Made by a program: the position numbers and the translations under genes
The notes under the pieces: generated by a model
Seen by the model: the letters and a program-made list of their open reading frames with translations, nothing else
Databases searched by the model: none
What the model was told of the DNA's origin: nothing
Virus record (IMG/VR): IMGVR_UViG_3300025930_000019
Span: 1 to 46,146 of that record
DNA: 46,146 nt
Strand: one strand, 5' to 3'
Source of the DNA: a virus
Part shown: positions 21,560 through 27,509 of the stretch, in pieces
Numbering within the stretch: position 1 is the first letter of the stretch
Layout of the letters: every line of letters begins with the position of its first letter

Positions 21560-21706
21560 TCAGTAGATTTCCGTGCCAAGCGGCAAGCGCTTGAGGCCCA
21601 GCATTGCGCGCAGTTTGGCGCGTGCCTCGCGTTCGTTATCGGCGCGAATGACAACCGGCTTTTCCATTGCCGGAGTCTGGGCGAAATAGTCATTGTCGCG
21701 GCTCAT
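21560..21706 (-). CDS. Small unknown protein
   Basis: 48 residues from ATG 21706 (GAGGAACGCAC upstream). Helix EREARAKLRAMLGLKRLPLG. Short but in register with its neighbours. Confidence 0.48.
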   Translation of the reverse strand: MSRDNDYFAQTPAMEKPVVIRADNEREARAKLRAMLGLKRLPLGTEIY

Positions 21707-21719
21707 GTGTGCGTTCCTC

Positions 21720-21938
21720 TCAGCCGAAGATGGCGATTGAGCATAGTTCCGGCAGACCATCGGCCAGCGGGTCGAAACATTCGGTTCCACGCTGATACAG
21801 ACACAGCGTCAGCAGCGCTGCCGCCTCAGTCTCGCCAGCAGCGGTCAGCGCCTTGACGGCGCGCTCAAAACCCTCCCGCATCGGCATGTGGTTCGTCTGC
21901 CGCAAGGCGGCCATGTAAATGTCATGTTCGCTGGCCAT
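21720..21938 (-). CDS. Small helical unknown protein
   Basis: 72 residues, ATG 21938 behind AACCGGGAGAACTGAC. Helical repeat-like sequence (FERAVKALTAAGETEAAALL), then Cys-containing strands. Not recognised. Confidence 0.6.
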   Translation of the reverse strand: MASEHDIYMAALRQTNHMPMREGFERAVKALTAAGETEAAALLTLCLYQRGTECFDPLADGLPELCSIAIFG

Positions 21939-22013
21939 GTCAGTTCTCCCGGTTGATGGCTTCCTAGCGTGCGGCTGGCGTCCTCAGTGCCAGCCGCAAA
22001 CAAGGGAGTCAGA

Positions 22014-22190
22014 TTAGCAGCCGCAAGCGGCCATGAACCGCTGGCGGTCAAAGCGGGGATTCTCGGCCGCAAAATCGCGTGCGAAATCATCGGCAAGGCA
22101 GCGGATTAGCGCCTTGGCCGAGTCCGTCACTGTGGCCTCGTTTGCGATGCGCAGATTGCGCGCGACCAGTTCAAAGTGTTTGCGGCTCAT
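22014..22190 (-). CDS. Small SRKHFE-type protein
   Basis: 58 residues, ATG 22190 with CCGGAGCAACTGAC upstream. MSRKHFELVARNLRIANEAT, then FARDFAAENPRFDRQRFMAAC, is a small protein seen in other phages with the same SRKHFE opening. Function unknown. Confidence 0.62.
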   Translation of the reverse strand: MSRKHFELVARNLRIANEATVTDSAKALIRCLADDFARDFAAENPRFDRQRFMAACGC

Positions 22191-22209
22191 GTCAGTTGCT
22201 CCGGTTGGC

Positions 22210-22335
22210 TCAGCGGCCAGTGAATGATTGGATGATGAGATAGAACACAGCGACTCCGCACATGCCGACGCTCATCACAGCGGTTGCGGCAATCAGGGCG
22301 TGCTGAACGCTCAGCAGGGCGGCAGCGTCGACCAT
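22210..22335 (-). CDS. Tiny membrane protein
   Basis: 41 residues, ATG 22335 overlapping the preceding TAA (TAATG). A hydrophobic helix (LIAATAVMSVGMCGVAVFYL) spans the membrane. Function unknown. Confidence 0.5.
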   Translation of the reverse strand: MVDAAALLSVQHALIAATAVMSVGMCGVAVFYLIIQSFTGR

Positions 22336-22541
22336 TAGCCGAGTTGCTTGCGTGCAATGGCGGCCAGCCCATAAGGGTCAGCGCGACCGGCAAGGCCAAG
22401 GATGTTCAGCGCGACCGTGATGGCAATATCCTTGTTGCCAGCGGTCAGTTCGCGTCCGCTGAGATGCATCCGCGCCACCTGAACAATAACAGTGATGGTG
22501 TGCAGCGATTTCGCCACCGGCTTGTCAGTTTTGTTGGTCAT
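22335..22541 (-). CDS. Small unknown protein, first gene of promoter E unit
   Basis: 68 residues, ATG 22541 behind AGCGAATCGGGAGACACTAC, the same leader type as at 19114 and 16511. Sequence TNKTDKPVAKSLHTITVIVQ, then helices. Not recognised. Confidence 0.6.
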   Translation of the reverse strand: MTNKTDKPVAKSLHTITVIVQVARMHLSGRELTAGNKDIAITVALNILGLAGRADPYGLAAIARKQLG

Positions 22542-22574
22542 GTAGTGTCTCCCGATTCGCTAGTTGATGGCTCT

Positions 22575-22603
22575 CTCTAGTCCGCAACGCGTGTTACGGT
22601 CAA
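22575..22603 (-). promoter_or_regulatory. Early-type promoter E with operator palindrome
   Basis: Minus-strand -35 TTGACC (22603-22598), spacer 16-17 bp, weak -10 near 22575-22581 (CTAGAG or ACTAGA). The spacer contains the palindrome GTAAC-ACGC-GTTGC (22597-22584). First promoter of the leftward small-gene array. Confidence 0.66.
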
Positions 22604-23213
22604 CAGCCCCATGCAAATATATCTGCGAGGGAGTCGAATGTGGCAGTTTTCCGCGCCTCATCAGGAAGGAGGAAGGAAGGAGGGAGGGGGTAAGGGGGTG
22701 GGAGGATAGAAGAAGGATGCTCTCACAGCCCCTATTATATAACGCCGAGTCGACACAGCGATTCGCCTGCCCATCAGCAGCCCCAGAACACAGCAGCACA
22801 GCCCAGCTGGTTCGTCCCGGCTGACGAGTCGAAAGGCCAGTTCGCCTAACTCGCGCGTGCGTTTGCAAAAAGGGCGCCTCCCCCTGGTTGATGTAGGTTA
22901 GTTATTTGCATCAGTGATTTGGGTCAGCCATGTTGGCGGACAGCGCAATCACAGCGCATGACATGGGCAGGGTCGCGCAATCTGTGGCGGTTTCCCGTCA
23001 CTGAGGCAGGGTGGAGTCGCTCTCGTCACAAGGGAGCGCTCTCACCTATTCCTTGATTTCAGTTAAGGTTAGGGATTATTCCCGCGCCGAGAGGCCAGCC
23101 CCTATGCTTCCTGCCAGCCGCGCCGACCCGGCCACCCCCACTAGGTTCTTTCGCGGCCGAAAATGTTCACAAGGCCCATCTCATCCGCCAGAAAAAATTA
23201 AAAAGGCCGGGCT
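22604..23213. other. 610-bp non-coding region between divergent units
   Basis: Holds promoter E at its left edge, a purine-rich GGAAGGAAGG-type run (22661-22690) and the inverted arm-type repeat at 22940-22959. A weak rightward promoter candidate (TTGATT 23053-23058, GATTAT 23074-23079) lies ahead of the 7-deazaguanine genes. I see no convincing gene; short frames here lack ribosome sites. Confidence 0.55.
22940..22959 (-). repeat. Inverted copy of the attP arm repeat
   Basis: The 20 bases here are the exact reverse complement of 5381-5400, including both TGCGCTGT units with the 11-bp period. It lies in the largest non-coding gap, 17.5 kb from attP. Confidence 0.75.
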
Positions 23214-23897
23214 GTGACGCTGCATTATCACGGCACGCCGATAACCCCGTTCACGGCCTTTTATGCGATGGCCGGGGCGCATTTCTGTGTGTCGCATTTC
23301 CGGCCGGACCAGGTGCAGCAGGCCCATGCCATCGGCCAATCGGTGATGCTGGATAATGGGGCATATTCGGCGTGGCGCAGTGGCCGGCCGGTCAAGGATT
23401 GGCGGCCCTATTATGAATTTTGCGACCGTTGGCTGGACTATCCGACCACATGGGCGGTGATTCCCGATATCATTGCTGGCGATGAGGACGATAATTCGCG
23501 GCTGTGCCGGGCGTGGCCGTTTCCCGGCCGGGGCGCGGGAGTGTGGCACATGCATGAGAGTCTGAGCCGGCTGCTGGCGCTGATTGATACGTTTGAGCGG
23601 GTCTGCATCGGTTCGTCGGGCGCCTATGCGGCGCTGCTGACCGAGGCGTGGCAGCGGCGGATGGATGAGGCGTGGCGGGCGATTGACCGGGAGCATCGCC
23701 GGACGCCCCATATCCACATGCTGCGCGGGATGCAGTTAATCCGCCACCGCTGGCCGTTTGCGTCGGTCGACAGCGCCGATGTTGGCCGCAATCACAATGG
23801 CAGCCGTTGCCCCAAGCGGATGCGCGAGCGGTGGGATGCGGGGCAGTGTCCGGCGCGGTTTGGCGACCCCGGCCAGCAGGGGGAGTTGGCGGCATGA
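23214..23897 (+). CDS. dpdA: DpdA-like transglycosylase (7-deazaguanine in DNA)
   Basis: 227 residues from GTG 23214. It has the order of motifs of phage DpdA/TGT-fold proteins: SVMLDNGAYSAW (Asp about 47, base-recognition loop), AVIPDIIAGD, WHMHESLSRL, RVCIGSSGAY, and FASVDSADVGRNHNG (Asp about 186, the likely nucleophile). DpdA swaps guanine in DNA for preQ0-type bases, protecting phage DNA from restriction. It is shorter than cellular TGT and I see no clear CxCxxC zinc site. The QueD-like gene follows with a 4-bp overlap, which supports the assignment. Confidence 0.65.
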   Translation: MTLHYHGTPITPFTAFYAMAGAHFCVSHFRPDQVQQAHAIGQSVMLDNGAYSAWRSGRPVKDWRPYYEFCDRWLDYPTTWAVIPDIIAGDEDDNSRLCRAWPFPGRGAGVWHMHESLSRLLALIDTFERVCIGSSGAYAALLTEAWQRRMDEAWRAIDREHRRTPHIHMLRGMQLIRHRWPFASVDSADVGRNHNGSRCPKRMRERWDAGQCPARFGDPGQQGELAA

Positions 23898-24190
23898 AAT
23901 TTACCGGCGTCGGCGGCGTCCTGTCATGCGCCCACACCACGCCCAGCGGCGGGGTTCATGGCCATAGCTACAAGGTCAAGGTGTGGTTCCGCCACGGCTA
24001 CGATGCCGAGGAATTGCGGCGCCATCTGCAAGTCGTGCTGGACCAGCTCGACCATCGCCAGTTGCCCGACAGCATCCGCTGGGGCGAGGAACTGGCCGAG
24101 CATATCGGGCTGGCCCTGCCGGGCTGCATCAAGGTCAAAATCAGCCGCCCGGCCGAGCGGCTCTATGCGAAGTGGAAACCCGACAAATGA
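23894..24190 (+). CDS. queD: QueD-like 6-carboxytetrahydropterin synthase
   Basis: 98 residues, ATGA overlap with the DpdA-like gene. SCAHTTPSGGVHGHSYKVKV carries the three zinc His (14, 22, 24) of the PTPS/QueD fold. LDQLDHRQLPD matches the LDHxxLN catalytic Asp/His, and WGEELAEHI the substrate Glu. The residue four before HGH is Ser (18), where cellular QueD has the catalytic Cys; Cys12 lies elsewhere. It should act in preQ0 synthesis. QueC, QueE and FolE are absent, so the host must supply them. Confidence 0.78.
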   Translation: MKFTGVGGVLSCAHTTPSGGVHGHSYKVKVWFRHGYDAEELRRHLQVVLDQLDHRQLPDSIRWGEELAEHIGLALPGCIKVKISRPAERLYAKWKPDK

Positions 24191-24399
24191 GCGCCAGGAC
24201 CGAGGAATTGCGGGCGTTGGCGGATATCGCCGATGAGCATGAGCGGCTGTTGGACGAGGCCGACGAAATCTTGGGCTATGCCGAAAAATATCTGACCGAA
24301 TTCGGCAGTGTCGAGCCGGAATATGTCTATCAGCGCATCCGCTCATGGAAAATCGGGCTGGCGCTGGCCAAGGCCCAGCAGCGGGAACTGGTGCAATGA
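24187..24399 (+). CDS. Small helical unknown protein
   Basis: 70 residues, ATGA overlap upstream and downstream. One long acidic helix (ADEHERLLDEADEILGYAEK-like). Not recognised. Confidence 0.6.
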   Translation: MSARTEELRALADIADEHERLLDEADEILGYAEKYLTEFGSVEPEYVYQRIRSWKIGLALAKAQQRELVQ

Positions 24400-24635
24400 G
24401 GATTGGGCCGATTGAGAACGCCGACCAGTTGGTGCGGGCCGAGGCCGAGCGGGAACGGTTTCTGAGCGCGGCGGCTTATGTCCGGTGCAACCCGGCGCCG
24501 CCCGATATCATGGAGCAATTGTGGCTGGCGCAAGCCGAGGCGTGCGAGGAAATTGCGCGGGAATTCGAGGCCGAGATTGCCGATTATCGGCAGCGCAAGT
24601 GGGACCGGGAGAAGTGCGATGCGACCAATCCGTGA
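24396..24635 (+). CDS. Small helical unknown protein
   Basis: 79 residues, ATGA overlap upstream. Acidic helix (ACEEIAREFEAEIADYRQRK). Not recognised. Confidence 0.6.
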   Translation: MRIGPIENADQLVRAEAERERFLSAAAYVRCNPAPPDIMEQLWLAQAEACEEIAREFEAEIADYRQRKWDREKCDATNP

Positions 24636-24876
24636 ACTGAGCCGCGACGAGCATCATCTGTTGGTGGTGCTGGGCAATGAAAAGGGCAGCATCTACAGCG
24701 TGGTCAAGGGGCCGGCGCTGAGCGCGCTGTTCAATCTCGACATGGCCAAATTCCAGACCCGCGATGAGCGCGGCCGGGATTATGACCATGTGGTGCTGAC
24801 CGAATATGGCTGGGCGGTGCTGGCCCGGATGGGGCCGACCCTGCCGCGCCGGTTCTACGGCAAAAGGAGCGGATGA
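24619..24876 (+). CDS. Small unknown protein
   Basis: 85 residues from ATG 24619; GGGAG upstream. Contains HHLLVVLGNEKGSIYSVVKG and VVLTEYGWAVLARMG, the latter winged-helix-like, so it may be a small DNA-binding protein. Low certainty. Confidence 0.57.
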   Translation: MRPIRELSRDEHHLLVVLGNEKGSIYSVVKGPALSALFNLDMAKFQTRDERGRDYDHVVLTEYGWAVLARMGPTLPRRFYGKRSG

Positions 24877-24877
24877 A

Positions 24878-25141
24878 ATGACCAAGCCCAAGGCGCAAAA
24901 GCTGCTGGAAGAAACCCGCGACGATTTGCTGGCCATCTTGGAGCGGCTGATAGAGTTGGCGTCGACTGACCCCTATCTGACCGACGCGGTGGCGTTTCTG
25001 ACGCAAGGCAAGGTCTGCATCGAAAAGCAGTTGTTGGCCGAATTTGAAGTGAAGCCCAAGCCGCCGGAAGTGAAGCCGCCTGACCCGCCCAAACCGGAAG
25101 GCGGTTCCGGTTTCGGTGTTTCGGGAAAGGCAGCGAAATGA
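24878..25141 (+). CDS. Small unknown protein with Pro-rich tail
   Basis: 87 residues, ATG 24878 behind AAAGGAGC. Two helices, then VKPKPPEVKPPDPPKPEGG, a disordered tail. Not recognised. Confidence 0.58.
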   Translation: MTKPKAQKLLEETRDDLLAILERLIELASTDPYLTDAVAFLTQGKVCIEKQLLAEFEVKPKPPEVKPPDPPKPEGGSGFGVSGKAAK

Positions 25142-25287
25142 GCCAGCGCCGGGGAATCTTCACCCTGCCGGATGGTGAGGAAATGCCGGTTGTCTATTGC
25201 GAGATAGACGAAAGCGGCGGGTTGAAGGAACGGTTGCGGCAAATCTTCGCGCGCCCTGACCGCTATCGAAAGGGCCGGTCAAAATGA
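25138..25287 (+). CDS. Small unknown protein
   Basis: 49 residues, ATGA overlaps on both sides. IFTLPDGEEMPVVYCEIDES, then a basic helix. Not recognised. Confidence 0.5.
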   Translation: MSQRRGIFTLPDGEEMPVVYCEIDESGGLKERLRQIFARPDRYRKGRSK

Positions 25288-25496
25288 GCGATGAAATCCT
25301 GATGGTGGCGGGCAACGCCTATTATGCCGACCGGCCGGTGCGGCGAGTGACACGGATTGAGCGCGACCCGACACGGCCGGGTTGGGCGCGGCTGACGCTT
25401 TCGTGCGGCCATACCGAGGAATTTAATTGGTTCCCGCAAGCCGAGCCGCCGCCGAATTACCGGCGCTATTGCCCGGTGGAGGGATGCCGCCAATGA
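25284..25496 (+). CDS. Small zinc-site protein
   Basis: 70 residues. CGHTEEFNWF and CPVEGCRQ suggest a Cys/His zinc site in a beta-rich fold (ARLTLSCGHTEEF). ATGA overlap downstream. Function unknown. Confidence 0.6.
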   Translation: MSDEILMVAGNAYYADRPVRRVTRIERDPTRPGWARLTLSCGHTEEFNWFPQAEPPPNYRRYCPVEGCRQ

Positions 25497-25939
25497 AAAA
25501 CCTGTGCGACCCGGCGATTGCCAAGTGGCGCGACCACGAAGCCGACAAAATGTATGGCACCAAGGATGAGGAACGGGCGCTGGGCGGCGCCTTCCTGGTG
25601 CCGTTCAAGCGCGAGGGCGACTTGCGCCAGCGGCAATGGCTGCGCGTGATTGCCAGCAGCGGCGCCGACCAGCCGGCCGAATATGCCTTTGACCATTTGA
25701 GCGTCAGCCTGTCCAACCGCTGCCCGACATGGGAGGAAATGGATTACATCAAGCGGCTGTTCTTCAAGCCCGAGGAAGTTGCCTATCAGCTTCACATGCC
25801 GCCGTCCGACAACATCAGCATGCATCCCTACTGCCTGCATATCTGGCGCCCGGTGAAAGAGAAAATCCCGCTGCCGCCGGCTGATACGGTCGGGTTCCAT
25901 GTGAAACCCCCAGCGACAGAAACGGCGGTGCGGGCATGA
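25493..25939 (+). CDS. Conserved phage protein, DUF7694-like
   Basis: 148 residues. TWEEMDYIKRLFFKPEEVAY, then QLHMPPSDNIS and HPYCLHIWRP, are characteristic of a widespread phage family (DUF7694, as far as I recall). Function unknown. Confidence 0.75.
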   Translation: MKNLCDPAIAKWRDHEADKMYGTKDEERALGGAFLVPFKREGDLRQRQWLRVIASSGADQPAEYAFDHLSVSLSNRCPTWEEMDYIKRLFFKPEEVAYQLHMPPSDNISMHPYCLHIWRPVKEKIPLPPADTVGFHVKPPATETAVRA

Positions 25940-26136
25940 CCCATACCCACCATAAGAGGCGGACGCGGAAGCATTTGCAGGAAGCGCCGGGGCCGACGCT
26001 GAAACAGGAAAAGCGGAGCGAACCGAACTGGATGGGCGAGTGCATGGTCTGTGGCGCTTCGCCGACCCATCCGCTGACCGGCATGTGCGGCCCTTGCACG
26101 TTCGGCGAGGCCGAGACGGCAGGAGGCAATTGGTGA
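25936..26136 (+). CDS. Small zinc-finger protein
   Basis: 66 residues; basic N-terminus (HHKRRTRKHL), then CMVC...CGPC, a four-Cys zinc ribbon. ATGA overlap upstream. Role unknown, possibly nucleic-acid binding. Confidence 0.62.
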   Translation: MTHTHHKRRTRKHLQEAPGPTLKQEKRSEPNWMGECMVCGASPTHPLTGMCGPCTFGEAETAGGNW

Positions 26137-26375
26137 CGCGGCTTGAACAGCTTGAACACCGGCTGGACGCGTGGCGGGCGGCTAGGGACAAGCCTGATTT
26201 CCGCGAGGCCGCGCCGCGTATAATCAGCGAATTGGAACGGGAAATCGCCTTGCTGAAAATGAGCCGGGCCAAGCCAGGAAGGGACAGCGGCGATGGCGGC
26301 GGACACGCTTCCCAAGGAAGTCGGACGGGGTGTGATTCGCATCGGCCCGGTCGAAGTCGAGGTAATTCAGCTTGA
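26133..26375 (+). CDS. Small helical protein, overlapping the next gene by 83 bp
   Basis: 80 residues from GTG 26133 with AGGAGG upstream. Residues 1-48 are a natural amphipathic helix (TRLEQLEHRLDAWRAARDKP, ISELEREIALLK). From about residue 49 the sequence turns Gly/Ser/Arg-rich while the other frame becomes protein-like. An ancestral stop near 26280 may have been lost. Confidence 0.5.
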   Translation: MTRLEQLEHRLDAWRAARDKPDFREAAPRIISELEREIALLKMSRAKPGRDSGDGGGHASQGSRTGCDSHRPGRSRGNSA

Positions 26376-26487
26376 TGATGGCCGCCGGCTAATCAGCCCC
26401 GAAGGGCTGGCGGCAGTGTTGCAATGGCTTGGTCACGACAGTGGCCCCATCGCCGGGGTATTTGAGGACAGGGAGGATGGAGTCTGA
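26293..26487 (+). CDS. Small P63C-like fragment
   Basis: 64 residues, ATG 26293 behind AGGAAGGGACAGCG. GVIRIGPVEVEVIQLDDGRR, then LISPEGLAAVL, resembles the start of the P63C phage domain but is far shorter. Function unknown. Confidence 0.52.
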   Translation: MAADTLPKEVGRGVIRIGPVEVEVIQLDDGRRLISPEGLAAVLQWLGHDSGPIAGVFEDREDGV

Positions 26488-26929
26488 CCGACGAAGCGTT
26501 ATCCGCGACCAGATTGTGTTTTCCGTGCTGGATGAAGTGTCCCGCAACCGCCCGCTGGCCGAAGCCGAAAGCGAACTGCTGGCGCTGACCATGCGCCGCT
26601 TGGAAGTCAAGCACGCCTTCTACCAGTGGACCCGCGCGGAGGACGACGCCATCCGCCGGCTGATGGCCCGGCGCTACGCCCGCAAGACCAAAACCAAGCC
26701 GTCGCAATCGAGCCGCGAAATCCGCGAACTGGCCGACACGCTGGGCCGCTCCTACCGCGCCGTGCATCGCCGCATGGAGCGATTACGCAAGCGCCTCATC
26801 CACCGCAAACCGGCCCATCCGCAATTGTCGCAGAGCCTTAACGGCCATGGCAGCCTAGATTCCGGGGATGGACAGCAAAGTGACCCCTATAAAACTCTGC
26901 CCTCCGCCGAGGCGGAAGGGCGGCCGTAA
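26477..26929 (+). CDS. Myb/SANT-like DNA-binding protein
   Basis: 150 residues from ATG 26477. Residues about 50-105 (WTRAEDDAIRRLMARRYARK, then SREIRELADTLGRSYRAVHR) have the W-x-E...L...G-R-T/S-x-x-A-V pattern of a Myb/GcrA-like helix-turn-helix. It sits immediately before the late region, and the first late promoter lies inside its 3' end. It is one candidate for the late activator. Confidence 0.68.
   Translation: MESDRRSVIRDQIVFSVLDEVSRNRPLAEAESELLALTMRRLEVKHAFYQWTRAEDDAIRRLMARRYARKTKTKPSQSSREIRELADTLGRSYRAVHRRMERLRKRLIHRKPAHPQLSQSLNGHGSLDSGDGQQSDPYKTLPSAEAEGRP
26822..26861 (+). promoter_or_regulatory. Late promoter 1 (terS, leaderless)
   Basis: CAATTGTCGCAGAGCC (26822-26837) and -10 TAGATT (26856-26861). 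The terS ATG at 26868 is six bases beyond the -10, at the expected +1. It lies inside the end of the Myb-like gene. The upstream CCCATCCGCAATTGTCG is identical to late promoter 5. Confidence 0.75.
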
Positions 26930-27368
26930 GGCGTGGATTCCGCGAGCGCGTGACCGCCACCACATCAAGGTGATGAAGGCCGCCGGTTTCTCAGACGAAG
27001 CTTGCGCCCGCGTGATGGGCGTTTCGGAAACTGTTTTGAAAAAGCGCTGCGCCAAGGAACTCGCCAACGGCGCGCAGGAAGTCAACGCCAAGGTCGCCAA
27101 CAAACTGTTCGGCAAGTGCATGAAGGGCGACACCGTATCGTTGCTGTTTTGGTCAAAGACGCGCCTTGGCTGGCGCGAAACCAATCGCACTGAGCATACC
27201 GGCGCGGACGGCGGCCCGATTGTCTATGAGCAAATCGAGGCCGAGGCCGCCGCGTTCACCCAGCACATTGCACAAATGGCCGAGCGGTTCGCCGTCCCCA
27301 AACCAGCCAACAATGACGAGCCGCCGGCCGCCGAGGAATTGACTCAAAAGTCAACCAAGGAGGCTTAG
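26868..27368 (+). CDS. terS: Terminase small subunit
   Basis: 166 residues. The N-terminus is basic, then a helix-turn-helix (HIKVMKAAGFSDEACARVMG, VSETVLKKRC), oligomerisation helices (NAKVANKLFGKCMKGDTVSL) and RLGWRETNRTEHTG, typical of small terminases that recognise packaging sites. It is followed by the large subunit after one small gene. Predicted leaderless from late promoter 1. Confidence 0.85.
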   Translation: MDSKVTPIKLCPPPRRKGGRKAWIPRARDRHHIKVMKAAGFSDEACARVMGVSETVLKKRCAKELANGAQEVNAKVANKLFGKCMKGDTVSLLFWSKTRLGWRETNRTEHTGADGGPIVYEQIEAEAAAFTQHIAQMAERFAVPKPANNDEPPAAEELTQKSTKEA

Positions 27369-27509
27369 ATGATTCCGTTCATCCTGATGGTGGTGGCGCT
27401 GATTTTGTTCATTCTCGCCGCACTGCATGAGCCGCGCTACAGCCAATTGCTGACCGCCGGGCTGGCGTTCATGGCCGGCAGTTTCGTGTTCCAGCTTTAT
27501 CCGGGATAG
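27369..27509 (+). CDS. Small two-span membrane protein between terS and terL
   Basis: 46 residues; ATG 27369 with AAGGAGG upstream; its TAG is immediately followed by the terL ATG. Two hydrophobic spans (IPFILMVVALILFILAAL and LLTAGLAFMAGSFVFQL). An unusual gene in this place. It could be a pinholin-like protein or a membrane tether; not recognised. Confidence 0.6.
   Translation: MIPFILMVVALILFILAALHEPRYSQLLTAGLAFMAGSFVFQLYPG

Noticed and set aside
23011-23217. Small + strand frame in the 22.6-23.2 kb gap
   Set aside because: GTG start without a convincing ribosome site, low-complexity and arginine/proline-rich product, and it overlaps the DpdA-like start. Treated as non-coding.
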